Source: Sphingomonas morindae
Lineage (GTDB): Bacteria > Pseudomonadota > Alphaproteobacteria > Sphingomonadales > Sphingomonadaceae
DNA: 64,000 nt
Reading direction: 5' to 3'
Assembly: GCF_023822065.1 (NCBI RefSeq)
Contig: NZ_CP084930.1
Location: 2,248,001-2,312,000, forward strand
A program made the position numbers and the translations under genes. Position 1 is the stretch's first letter; every line of letters starts with the position of its first letter. This document shows, piece after piece, positions 9,979 through 18,322 of the stretch. A model generated the notes under the pieces. The model was given only the letters and a program-made list of their open reading frames with translations, was not told the origin of the DNA and ran no database searches.

Positions 9979-10736
9979 GCGACGCGGCCACGCCGGCGTG
10001 GCGGGCGATTGCGGGCGGCGAGGCGATCCTGATCGTGGCCGATCACGCCTCGGCGCACGTCCCCGCCGATATCGCGCTGGGTGTCGACGCGGCGGTGCTC
10101 GGCCGCCATGTCGCCGTGGACATCGGCGTGGCGCCGCTGGCCGAGGCGCTTTGCGCCACGCTGCCCGCCTCGGCGCTGCTCGGCGGCGTGTCCCGTCTCG
10201 TCTGCGACTATAATCGCGAGCCCGACGCGCCCGGGCTGATCCCGCTGGAGAGCGATGGCATCGCCGTGCCCGGCAACCGGCTGGATGCGGCCGGCCGGGC
10301 CGCGCGGCTGGCGCGGTTCTACGAGCCCTATCATGCCGCCGTGGCGGCGGCGGTGGCGGCGCGGCCGACCGCGCTGATCGTCTCGCTGCACAGCTTCACG
10401 CCGCGCCTCGCCACGCGCCCGCACGAGGCGCGACCCTGGGAAATCGGCATCCTTTACAATCAGGATCGCCGCGCGCCGGCGGTGGCGCTGCCGCTGCTCA
10501 CGGCGGCGGGGATCGTTGCTGGCGACAACCAGCCCTATTCGGGGCGCCTGCTCAACGCGACGATGAACCGCCATGCCGAAGCGGCGGGGCGGCCCTATCT
10601 CGGCGTCGAGGTGCGGCAGGATCTGATCGGCGACGCGGCGGGGGTGGCGCGCTGGGCGGCGCGGCTGGCGCCGGTGCTTGCCGCCACGGCGGCGGCGATG
10701 GCAACGCAATCGGACATGACGCGGCGGCGCGCCTAG
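9975..10736 (+). CDS. N-formylglutamate amidohydrolase family protein
   Basis: 253-residue member of the FGase family, zinc-dependent hydrolases that release formate from N-formylglutamate at the end of some histidine-degradation routes. The family signatures ILIVADHASAHVP (residues about 17-29), DIG..PLAEAL, RLVCDYNRE and IVSLHSFTP are present. It starts with GTG at 9975, overlapping the upstream stop. No other hut gene lies nearby, so a general amidohydrolase role is as likely as histidine breakdown. Confidence 0.9.
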   Translation: MSDAATPAWRAIAGGEAILIVADHASAHVPADIALGVDAAVLGRHVAVDIGVAPLAEALCATLPASALLGGVSRLVCDYNREPDAPGLIPLESDGIAVPGNRLDAAGRAARLARFYEPYHAAVAAAVAARPTALIVSLHSFTPRLATRPHEARPWEIGILYNQDRRAPAVALPLLTAAGIVAGDNQPYSGRLLNATMNRHAEAAGRPYLGVEVRQDLIGDAAGVARWAARLAPVLAATAAAMATQSDMTRRRA

Positions 10737-10750
10737 CCTATGGCAGGGCC

Positions 10751-11128
10751 ATGCGTCGTCGCTTCGCCCTGCTCCTGCTTCCGCTCGTCTTGGCCGCCTG
10801 CCAGAAAAAGGCCGAGGATCCCGTGATCGACGCGGCGGCGCGCGCCACCTCGCTGCCCTGCGCGCTGTCGGGCTCGGTGACCTTCCAGACCCAGTGCACG
10901 GTGGAGCGGATGGTCTCCGGCGACGGGCTGGCGCTGCTCATCCACCACCCCGATGGCGGATTTCGCCGGCTCACCGTCACCACCGACGGGCGCGGCGTGG
11001 TGACGGCCGATGGCGCCGAGACGGCGCGGGTGACGGTGATCGATCCGGGCACCATCCAGGTCGCCATCGACGATGATCGCTACCGCCTCCCCGCCACGGT
11101 GGAAGGCGCGACGCTGCCCGCGCGATGA
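10751..11128 (+). CDS. Small hypothetical lipoprotein
   Basis: 125 residues. The signal peptide has a clean lipobox (VLAAC, Cys at residue 17), so it should be lipid-anchored. The mature part is short, beta-rich and has two further cysteines (LPCAL..TQC), which could form a disulfide. It resembles no family I can name. It lies in a tight string, 14 bp after the amidohydrolase stop, and its stop overlaps the nnr start, so it is co-expressed with both. Confidence 0.8.
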   Translation: MRRRFALLLLPLVLAACQKKAEDPVIDAAARATSLPCALSGSVTFQTQCTVERMVSGDGLALLIHHPDGGFRRLTVTTDGRGVVTADGAETARVTVIDPGTIQVAIDDDRYRLPATVEGATLPAR

Positions 11129-12504
11129 GCCGGCCGATCCTCACCGCGGCCGAGACGCGCGCCGCCGAGCAGGCGCTGTTCGACAGCGGCGTGACGGTCG
11201 AGGCGCTGATGGCGCGCGCCGGCCGCGCCGTCGCCGATCGCGCCTGGGACAGGTTCGGCCCGGTGCCCGCGCTGGTCGCGTGCGGGCCGGGGAATAATGG
11301 CGGCGACGGCTATGTGGTGGCGCAGCGGCTGCGCCAGCGCGGCGTGGCGGTGCGCGTCTGCGCCTCGGCGCCGCCGACGAGCCCGGCCGCGCAGGCCGCG
11401 CGCGCGGCCTGGGAGGGTCCGGTCGAGCCGCTCGCCGAAGCGGCGCCGGCGCCGCTCTTCTTCGACGCGCTGTTCGGCACGGGGCTGACGCGGCCGCTGG
11501 ACGAGGCGGTGGCGGCGCCCGCGCGGGCGCTGGCGGCGGCGGCACGGCACCGCGTCGCGATCGACCTGCCGAGCGGCATCGCGAGCGACGATGGCGCGGT
11601 GCTGAGCACGCCCCCGGCGGCCGATCTCTGCGTCGCCCTGGGCGCGCTCAAGCGCGCGCACCGCCTGATGCCGGGCCTCGCCGCCTGTGGCGAGGTGGTG
11701 CTGGCCGAGATCGGGCTTGATGCCGCCTCGTCGGTGGTCGAGATCGAGCCGCCACGGCTCGCCGCGCCCGGCGTGGAGAGCGACAAATACAAGCGCGGCA
11801 AGCTGCTGGTGGCGGCCGGCGCAATGCCGGGGGCGGCGCTGCTCGCCGCCTTGGCCGGTCAGCGCGCGGGCGCCGGCTATGTCGAGCTGCTCGGCCTTTC
11901 CGGCGATGCGCCGCCGCACGCGCTGGTGCGCCGGGCCTGGGACGATGCCGCGCTCGAGGATCGCCGCATCGGCGCGATCGTGATCGGCCCGGGCCTCGGC
12001 ACCGAAAGCGAGGGCGCGCGGCGGCTGGCGCGGGTGCTGGCGGGCGACCGGCCGCTGGTGCTGGATGCCGATGCGCTGACCCTGATCGCGCGGCAGGGAC
12101 CGGCGACGCTCCGCGGCCGCGCGGCCCCGAGCGTGCTGACCCCGCATATGGGCGAGTTCGCCCGGCTCTTCCCGGATGCGACCGGCAGCGCGCTGGACAA
12201 GGCGCGCCACGGCGCCGCCGCGACGGGCGCGGTGCTGCTGCTCAAGGGCGCGTGCACGGTCGTCGCCCATCCGGATGGCCGCGCCGCGATCAACCCGCCC
12301 GCGCCGGCCTGGCTGGCGAGCGCCGGCACGGGCGATGTGCTGGCCGGCACGATCGGCGCGCTGCTGGCGCAGCGCAGCGATGGCTTCGCGGCGGCCCAGG
12401 CGGGCGCCTGGCTCCATGCCGAGGCGGCGCGCCTGGCCGGCCCGCTGTTGATCGCGGACGATCTGCTCGCCGGGCTGCGCGCCGCCGCCCGCGCGTGCCT
12501 CTGA
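11125..12504 (+). CDS. nnr: Bifunctional NAD(P)H-hydrate epimerase / ADP-dependent dehydratase
   Basis: Metabolite-repair enzyme that interconverts and dehydrates damaged NAD(P)H hydrates. The 459 residues carry an N-terminal YjeF_N epimerase domain, with CGPGNNGGDGYVVAQRL near residue 53 and IDLPSGI. A C-terminal ribokinase-like dehydratase domain follows, with GPGLGTES, LDADAL, LTPHMGEFARL and the SAGTGDVLAGTIGALL active-site loop. It starts at an ATG that overlaps the lipoprotein stop. The fused two-domain form is the common bacterial one. Confidence 0.96.
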   Translation: MSRPILTAAETRAAEQALFDSGVTVEALMARAGRAVADRAWDRFGPVPALVACGPGNNGGDGYVVAQRLRQRGVAVRVCASAPPTSPAAQAARAAWEGPVEPLAEAAPAPLFFDALFGTGLTRPLDEAVAAPARALAAAARHRVAIDLPSGIASDDGAVLSTPPAADLCVALGALKRAHRLMPGLAACGEVVLAEIGLDAASSVVEIEPPRLAAPGVESDKYKRGKLLVAAGAMPGAALLAALAGQRAGAGYVELLGLSGDAPPHALVRRAWDDAALEDRRIGAIVIGPGLGTESEGARRLARVLAGDRPLVLDADALTLIARQGPATLRGRAAPSVLTPHMGEFARLFPDATGSALDKARHGAAATGAVLLLKGACTVVAHPDGRAAINPPAPAWLASAGTGDVLAGTIGALLAQRSDGFAAAQAGAWLHAEAARLAGPLLIADDLLAGLRAAARACL

Positions 12505-12518
12505 ACGGGGCGGCGCGG

Positions 12519-13712
12519 ATGCAGCGCATCACCCGCCTCGCCGCCCAGGGGGACGGCCTCACCGAACAGGGCAGCGCCGTGCCGCTGGCCGCGCCGGGCG
12601 ACACGATCGACGCGGCGGGCGAGGTGCGTCCCGGCCCGCATCGCGCGGTGCCGCCGTGCCGCCATTTCCCGCAGTGCGGCGGCTGTCAGCTCCAGCATGT
12701 CGACGACGGCGCCTATGCCGATTTCCTCGTGGACCGCGTGATCGCCGCGCTGCACGCCCAGCAGATCGACACGCCCGCGATCCGCGCGCCCTATCTCTCG
12801 CCGCCGCGCACCCGACGCCGCGCCGCGCTGCGTGCCGAGCGGCAGGGGCGCGGCGTGCGGCTCGGCTTCAACGAGCAGGCGAGCCGGCAGATCGTCGACC
12901 TAGCCGAATGCTGGATCCTGGCGCCGCCGCTCTGGGCGCTGGTCGCGCCGCTGCGCACGCTGCTCGCCACGCTGCTGCCGGCGCGCAGCGTGGGCGAGGT
13001 GCAGATGACGCTCACCGATCAGGGCGTGGATCTGCGGCTCGCCGGCGTCGCCGCCGAAGGGCTGGCCGAGGCGGAGGCGCTGACGCGCTTCGCCGAGACG
13101 CACCGCCTCGCGCGGATCGCGGTCGATGCGGGCCATGGCGCCGAGACGCGCTGGGAGCCGCAACCGGTGACCGTGACGCTCGGCGGCACCGCGGTCGGCT
13201 TCCCGTCCGGCGGCTTTCTCCAGGCGACGGCGGACGGCGAGGCGGCGCTGGTCGCGGCGGTGCGCGAGGGCGTGGGCGCGGCGCGCACCGTGGCCGATCT
13301 CTTCGCCGGGCTCGGCACCTTCGCGCTGGCGCTGCCCGGCCGCGTGCTGGCGGCGGAGGGCGCCCGCGATGCGCTGCTCGCGCTCAAGGCGGCCGGGGCG
13401 GGGCGGATCGTGGCGGATCATCGCGATCTGTTCCGCCGCCCCTATGCGCCGGCCGAGCTTGCCCGCTTCGATGCGGTGGTGCTGGATCCGCCGCGCGCCG
13501 GCGCGCGCGAGCAGGTGGCGCGGCTGGCCGAAGCGCCGGGGCCGCGCGTCGTCTATGTGTCCTGCAATCCCGCCACCTTCGCGCGCGATGCGCGGATGCT
13601 CCTCGCCGGCGGGCGGCGGCTCGCCTGGGTGCAGCCGGTCGGCCAGTTCCGCTGGTCCACCCATGTCGAGCTTGTCGGCGTCTTCGATAGCCCCGCGGCC
13701 ACACCGGGCTGA
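12519..13712 (+). CDS. RlmD/TrmA-family RNA (uracil-5-)-methyltransferase
   Basis: SAM-dependent RNA methyltransferase that makes 5-methyluridine in rRNA or tRNA through a covalent Cys intermediate. The 397 residues show Fe-S ligands in CRHFPQCGGC (about residues 47-56) plus a later Cys in AECWIL, which matches the 4Fe-4S cluster of RlmD. The SAM motif is DLFAGLGTFAL, and LDPPRAGA and YVSCNPATFARD carry the catalytic Cys and nearby residues. A short TRAM-like N-terminus is reduced compared with E. coli RlmD. The start is either the ATG at 12519 or a GTG at 12495 that overlaps nnr. Confidence 0.93.
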   Translation: MQRITRLAAQGDGLTEQGSAVPLAAPGDTIDAAGEVRPGPHRAVPPCRHFPQCGGCQLQHVDDGAYADFLVDRVIAALHAQQIDTPAIRAPYLSPPRTRRRAALRAERQGRGVRLGFNEQASRQIVDLAECWILAPPLWALVAPLRTLLATLLPARSVGEVQMTLTDQGVDLRLAGVAAEGLAEAEALTRFAETHRLARIAVDAGHGAETRWEPQPVTVTLGGTAVGFPSGGFLQATADGEAALVAAVREGVGAARTVADLFAGLGTFALALPGRVLAAEGARDALLALKAAGAGRIVADHRDLFRRPYAPAELARFDAVVLDPPRAGAREQVARLAEAPGPRVVYVSCNPATFARDARMLLAGGRRLAWVQPVGQFRWSTHVELVGVFDSPAATPG

Positions 13713-13748
13713 TCGCGCGCCCGCCGGCCCAGGCCCCTTACAGCAAGC

Positions 13749-13776
13749 GGGGGCCGGCGCGCGGGCGCCGGCCCCC
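13749..13776. terminator. Strong hairpin between convergent genes
   Basis: A perfect 12-bp stem (arms 13749-13760 and 13765-13776) with a GCGG loop lies between the methyltransferase and DHS-like genes, which end facing each other. It lacks a T-run on either side, so it is a likely bidirectional pause or stop rather than a textbook intrinsic terminator. Confidence 0.6.
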
Positions 13777-13805
13777 TCCTGTCGCATGCCCGGAGGCGCG
13801 GAGGC

Positions 13806-14861
13806 TCAGTCGTTGAAGAGCTTCGCGAAGGCGCGCTTCTCGCGATTGCGCCAATGGCCGCGATGATAGGCGTCGGACGCGATCAGCGGCATCACCGAGG
13901 TCGCCTCGGCGAACACCATCTGCTCCATCGCGGTGGACACCTTGCCCCAGGACGCGGCTTCCTGCAGCGTCGAGGAGGAGCAGGCGCCGTCGCGCACGTC
14001 CGCCACGGTGATCTGCACCGCATATTTGTGCACATCCACCTCATGGCCGAGGATTTCGGCGCAGACGACCGTATCCTGGATGAAGTTCTTGGGCACGCCG
14101 CCGCCGATCATCATCAGGCCGGTGGTGCCCGCCTTGATCTTGATGTCGGTCAGCTCGCGGAAATCGGCGATCGAGTCGATCGTCAGATAGGGCTTGCCCG
14201 CCTTCATGCTGTCGACCTGATGCTTCACGAGGCCGAAGCCCGCCGAGCTGTCGGTGAAGGCCGGGCAGAAGATCGGCACGTCATGCTCATAGGCGAGCTT
14301 GACGAGGCTGTTCTCCTTCTTGCCGTGCTGCACGAGATATTTGCCCATCTCGCGGATGAAGGCGCGCGAGCTATAGGCCTTGGGCGCGAGGCTCTCGGCG
14401 ATCTCGAAGATGGTGTGATCGACGTTCTGCAGCGCCACCTCGTCAATATAGGTGTCGTAGATGCGGTCGATGTAGAGCGAGCGCAGCGTATCGTCGTCAG
14501 GCACTTCGTTGGCCTGATAATGTTTGTGGCCGAGGCCCTCGAAGAAATCCATGTCGACGATGGTGGCGCCGGTGGCGACGATCATGTCGACCATGTTGTT
14601 GCGCACCAGCTCGGCATAGAGATCCATGCAGCCGCCGGCCGAGGTGGAGCCGGCCACCACCAGCGCCACCGCGCAATCCTGGTCGGCCAGCATCATGTTG
14701 TACAGCTCCGCCGCGCGGCCGGTATCGCGCGAGGTGAAGCTCATCTTCTTCATCGCGTCGATGATCGGGCGCGCGTCGAAGCTCTTGATATCGATATGCT
14801 CGACCTGGGTCGCCAGCAGCTCGGCCTTGCGCCCGTCGTTGATCTTGGTTTCGTTGGTCAT
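13806..14861 (-). CDS. Deoxyhypusine synthase-like protein, probable homospermidine synthase
   Basis: 351-residue member of the deoxyhypusine synthase family. Bacteria lack the eIF5A substrate; bacterial DHS-like enzymes have been described as making homospermidine (or related polyamines) by aminobutyl transfer. The NAD-binding GTTGLMMIGGGVPKNF segment and the active-site Lys within EAASWGKVS (equivalent to the reactive Lys of human DHS) are both present. The start ATG is preceded by a GGAG spaced 7 bases away. It lies 115 bp downstream of the ornithine decarboxylase on the same strand, so putrescine supply and use appear co-transcribed. The exact product needs an assay. Confidence 0.9.
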   Translation of the reverse strand: MTNETKINDGRKAELLATQVEHIDIKSFDARPIIDAMKKMSFTSRDTGRAAELYNMMLADQDCAVALVVAGSTSAGGCMDLYAELVRNNMVDMIVATGATIVDMDFFEGLGHKHYQANEVPDDDTLRSLYIDRIYDTYIDEVALQNVDHTIFEIAESLAPKAYSSRAFIREMGKYLVQHGKKENSLVKLAYEHDVPIFCPAFTDSSAGFGLVKHQVDSMKAGKPYLTIDSIADFRELTDIKIKAGTTGLMMIGGGVPKNFIQDTVVCAEILGHEVDVHKYAVQITVADVRDGACSSSTLQEAASWGKVSTAMEQMVFAEATSVMPLIASDAYHRGHWRNREKRAFAKLFND

Positions 14862-14976
14862 GGTGTCACTCCAGCACTAGCCGGCCGGCCCGCCCTGTGC
14901 GGGGGCGGGCGGCCTGCGGCATGCGCGGCCCAAGCCGCGAAGGCATGCCGGCAACCGCCGGCATGGCAAGGGGATC

Positions 14977-16164
14977 TTACAGCTTGACGACGCGGCCGGC
15001 GGCCGGCCGGGCGTTCGTCCCGACATAAAGGCTGACCATCGGCTCGTCATCCACCGCCACCGTCGCTTCGGTGCCGAAGCCGTTGAAGCCGGTGCGCATC
15101 GCCGAGCCATAGGCGCCGAGCATGCCGATCTCGATATAATCGCCCGGCTGCACGTCGGCGGGCAGCTCGAACGGGCCGACCATGTGATCCATATCGTCGC
15201 AGGTCGGACCGTAGAAGCTGAACGCCATCGTCTTGGCCCGGCTCTCCGACGCGCGGAGCAGCTGGACCGGGAAGCGCCAGGCGATGTGCGCCGCATCGAA
15301 CAGCGCGCCATAGGCGCCGTCGTTGATGAACAGCTCGTCGCCGCGGCGCTTCTCGACGCGCACGATCAGGCTCGCATATTCCGCCGACAGCGCGCGGCCC
15401 GGCTCGCACCACAGCTCGGCCGAATAGCTGACCGGCAGGCTCTCGAAGCCCTCGTGGATGGTCCGGAAATAGGCCTCGAGCGGCGGCGGCTCCATGCCGG
15501 GATAGCAGGAGGGAAAGCCTCCGCCGACATCGATCACGTCCACCGTCACCGCCGCCGCGACGATCGCGGCGCGCACCCGGGCGATCGCCTCCGCATAGGC
15601 GGCCGGGCTCATCGCCTGGCTGCCGACATGGAAGCAGATGCCGAGCGCGTCGGCGACCTGGCGGGTGGCCATGAGCAGCGCCGGAGCCTCGCTCAGATCG
15701 GCGCCGAACTTGGACGCCAGGCTGAGCTTGGAGTGATCCGACGAGACGCGCAGCCGCACGCAGAGCGTGAGATCGGTCGCGCCTTGGGTGGCGCGCACGA
15801 TCTTGGCCAGCTCCTCCTCGCTATCGAGCGAGAAGGTGCGGACGCCATGCTCGAAATAGGCCTCGGCGATCGCCTCTTCCGCCTTGACGGGGTGCATGAA
15901 GCACAGCGTCGCTTCGGGCAGGGTGGCGCGCACCAGACGGACTTCGCCGATCGAGGCGACGTCATAGTGCGTGATCCCGCCCGCCCACAGCGACTCGAGG
16001 AGCGCCGGGGACGGATTGGCCTTCACGGCGTAGAGCGACCGGCCCGGAAACTTCTCCGAGAAGAAGCGAGCGGCGCGCTCCGCGGCGTGCGGACGGACGA
16101 GCGTGACCGGGGCAACCGGACGGAGGGCGGCAGCTACCCCCAGCGCGCTATGATGCTTGTGCAA
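14977..16164 (-). CDS. Ornithine/lysine decarboxylase, eukaryotic-type (alanine racemase fold)
   Basis: PLP enzyme of fold type III that decarboxylates ornithine to putrescine. PLP Lys is in SLYAVKANPSP, phosphate-binding GGGFP is near mid-chain, WCEPGRAL follows, and the C-terminal active-site Cys lies in YGPTCDDMD. A longer frame opens at an ATG at 16224, but a TTG at 16164 is preceded by GGAGG with 9 bases of spacing. The predicted transcript starts only about 10 bases before the ATG, so TTG was chosen (395 residues). The DHS-like gene downstream would consume the putrescine. Lysine as an alternative substrate cannot be excluded. Confidence 0.92.
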   Translation of the reverse strand: MHKHHSALGVAAALRPVAPVTLVRPHAAERAARFFSEKFPGRSLYAVKANPSPALLESLWAGGITHYDVASIGEVRLVRATLPEATLCFMHPVKAEEAIAEAYFEHGVRTFSLDSEEELAKIVRATQGATDLTLCVRLRVSSDHSKLSLASKFGADLSEAPALLMATRQVADALGICFHVGSQAMSPAAYAEAIARVRAAIVAAAVTVDVIDVGGGFPSCYPGMEPPPLEAYFRTIHEGFESLPVSYSAELWCEPGRALSAEYASLIVRVEKRRGDELFINDGAYGALFDAAHIAWRFPVQLLRASESRAKTMAFSFYGPTCDDMDHMVGPFELPADVQPGDYIEIGMLGAYGSAMRTGFNGFGTEATVAVDDEPMVSLYVGTNARPAAGRVVKL

Positions 16165-16241
16165 TTCAAGGGACCTCCAACGGGTAGTTTCGGACGAAAG
16201 CTGCCTTGCGGTTGGAAGTCCCATGGGGCAGCGAGGGGGCG

Positions 16242-16270
16242 CATATAGAAACAGCGGACCCCCCTGTAAA
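16242..16270 (-). promoter_or_regulatory. Sigma-70-type promoter of the polyamine genes
   Basis: Read on the minus strand: TTTACA (16265-16270), a 17-base spacer, then TATATG (16242-16247). This gives a start near 16235 and a leader of about 70 bases before the TTG start codon of the decarboxylase. Both boxes are close to consensus in a very GC-rich background. Confidence 0.65.
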
Positions 16271-16428
16271 GACCTTCAGGAAACCCCGCGTTTCCGGGCT
16301 TTTTGGCTGCGAATCACGGATGGCGTTAACGAGTGTCGGCGCGATTGGTGCGCGCCGGCCGCGCGGAGGCGGCGTCAGGCGCGGCGAATGGCGCCTGCGC
16401 GACGACAAATCGCATGCCGGACAGCAAA

Positions 16429-16454
16429 AAGGCCCGGCGGGCGGGCCGGGCCTT
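16429..16454 (-). terminator. Intrinsic terminator of the alpha/beta hydrolase gene
   Basis: A 9-bp GC-rich stem (arms 16429-16437 and 16446-16454) is followed on the minus strand by five T residues, 31 bp past the hydrolase stop. The rest of the 320-bp gap from 16165 to 16484 holds the decarboxylase promoter and leader; nothing else was seen. Confidence 0.75.
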
Positions 16455-16484
16455 CAGCGGTTTTTCAAGGCGCGGGGAAGGGGC

Positions 16485-17126
16485 TCAGCCCTTCAAGCGC
16501 ATGTCCAGATAGCCGTCCACCGAGCGCATCAGCTCGTCCATCTCGTCGGCGAAGAAGTGGTTGGCCTTGGGGATGGTGTCGTGATGGATGGTGATGTGCT
16601 TCTGCGTGCGCAGCTTGTCGACCAGCTTCTGCGTCGCCGCCGGCGTCGCCACCTCGTCCGCATCGCCCTGGATGATGATGCCCGAGGAGGGGCAGGGGGC
16701 GAGGAAGGAGAAATCATAGAGGTTCGCGGGCGGCGCGATCGAGATGAAGCCGCGCACCTCGGGCCGCCGCATCAGCAGCTGCATGCCGATCCAGGCGCCG
16801 AAGGAGAAGCCGGCGATCCAGGTCTGCGAGGCTTCGGGGTGGATCGATTGCACCCAGTCCAGCGCCGAGGCGGCGTCGGACAATTCGCCGATGCCGTTGT
16901 CGAACACGCCCTGCGACTTGCCGACGCCCCGGAAGTTGAAGCGCAGCGTGGCGAAGCCGCGCCGCACGAAGGTCTGGTAGAGGGCCTGGACGATGCGGTT
17001 GTTCATCGTCCCGCCCGCCTGGGGGTGCGGGTGCAGGATCAGCGCCACCGGCGCGCGCGGACGGGGCGCCGGGCTGAAGCGGCCTTCGAGACGGCCCTCG
17101 GGGCCGGGGAAAATGACTTCGGGCAT
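16485..17126 (-). CDS. Alpha/beta hydrolase
   Basis: 213-residue compact alpha/beta hydrolase of the short dienelactone-hydrolase-like type. The oxyanion region is LILHPHPQAGGTMNN, the nucleophile elbow is GFSFGAW (Ser), an Asp sits in IQGDADEVA, and the catalytic His is in KANHFF. It is cytoplasmic, with no signal peptide. The substrate is unknown. It is divergent from the cysteine desulfurase pair with about 120 bp between starts, which suggests a shared promoter region. Confidence 0.9.
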   Translation of the reverse strand: MPEVIFPGPEGRLEGRFSPAPRPRAPVALILHPHPQAGGTMNNRIVQALYQTFVRRGFATLRFNFRGVGKSQGVFDNGIGELSDAASALDWVQSIHPEASQTWIAGFSFGAWIGMQLLMRRPEVRGFISIAPPANLYDFSFLAPCPSSGIIIQGDADEVATPAATQKLVDKLRTQKHITIHHDTIPKANHFFADEMDELMRSVDGYLDMRLKG

Positions 17127-17245
17127 CGGTCCTGACGCAAAGACGGCGACTATCGCCGGAGAAGCGGCGTCCTATATAGAAAAGCGCGCAGGCCGCGCAA
17201 TCTTCGCGTGGCTAAGGAATTGAACCGGGAGCGCCGCGTCGCGTC

Positions 17246-18322
17246 ATGGGCCTTCGCATCTATCTGGATCACGCCGCCACCACCCCGCTGCGACCGGTGG
17301 CGCGGGAGGCGCTGCTGGCGACGGCGGAGCGCTGGGCCAATCCCTCCTCGCCCCATGCCGAAGGCCGCGCCGCGCGCGCCGCGCTGGAACAGGCGCGCGC
17401 CCGCCTGGCCGATCGGCTCGGCTGGCGCGGGGCCATCCTCTTCACCAGCGGCGCGAGCGAGGGGCTGGCGACGGTGTTCGACCGCGCCTTCGCCGGACAG
17501 CATTTGATCTCGGCGGTGGAGCATGATGCGGTGCGCCGCGCCGCCCGCGCGCCGGTGATCGTGCCGGTGGAGCGCGATGGCCGGGTGGGCGCGCTCGGTC
17601 TCGCGCTCGCGCTCGAGCGCGGCGGCGAGCGGCCGCTGGTGGCCATCCAGCATGTCAACAGCGAGACGGGCGTCCTCCAGCCGCTCGACATCATCGAGGA
17701 GGCGGTGCGCGCGGCGGGCGGCCTGTGGCTGTGCGACGCGACCCAGTCGGTCGGCAAGCTGGCTCTGCCGGCGGGTGCCGATTTCATCGCCTTTTCCGCG
17801 CACAAGTTCGGCGGCCCGCCGGGCGTGGGCGCGCTCCTGGTGCGCGATCTCGCCACGCTCGCGCCCACCGGCGGCCAGGAGCAGGGCTATCGCTCGGGCA
17901 CCGAGAACGGCCCCGGCATCGCCGCCATGGCCGCCGCGCTCGACGAGGGCGATGCCTGGATGGAGCGCGCGGCGGAGCTGCGCGCCCAGTGCGACGGCGC
18001 GATCGAGGCCGCCGGCGGCGAGATCGTCGCCCGCGCCGGCCCGCGCATCCCCACCATCGCCGCCTACCGCATGCCCGGCGTCGCCGCCGCCGCCCAGCTC
18101 ATCCACTTCGATCTCGCCGGCTTCGCCGTGTCGGCGGGCAGCGCCTGCTCGTCCGGCACGCTGCGCACCAGCCCCGTGCTGGCGGCGATGGGCTTCGACA
18201 ATATGGCGGCGGGCGAGGTGATCCGGATCAGCTTCGGCCGCACCACGCGGCGCGAGGAGGTGTGGCGCTTCGCCGAAAGCTGGCGTCGCATCGCCGAGGA
18301 GGCGCGCGCGCGGGCGGCATGA
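17246..18322 (+). CDS. Cysteine desulfurase family protein (first of two)
   Basis: Class V aminotransferase-fold PLP enzyme (NifS/IscS group). It should remove sulfur from cysteine as an enzyme-bound persulfide. The 358 residues carry LDHAATTPLRP at the N-terminus, PLP Lys in FSAHKFGGPPG, and the sulfur-carrying Cys in SAGSACSSG. The GHSSGS-type phosphate region reads TSGASEGL, and the usual HNE-type strand is HVNSETGV. The active-site loop is short, as in NifS/IscS. Its stop overlaps the start of the second desulfurase (ATGA). It is somewhat shorter than IscS. Confidence 0.93.
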   Translation: MGLRIYLDHAATTPLRPVAREALLATAERWANPSSPHAEGRAARAALEQARARLADRLGWRGAILFTSGASEGLATVFDRAFAGQHLISAVEHDAVRRAARAPVIVPVERDGRVGALGLALALERGGERPLVAIQHVNSETGVLQPLDIIEEAVRAAGGLWLCDATQSVGKLALPAGADFIAFSAHKFGGPPGVGALLVRDLATLAPTGGQEQGYRSGTENGPGIAAMAAALDEGDAWMERAAELRAQCDGAIEAAGGEIVARAGPRIPTIAAYRMPGVAAAAQLIHFDLAGFAVSAGSACSSGTLRTSPVLAAMGFDNMAAGEVIRISFGRTTRREEVWRFAESWRRIAEEARARAA

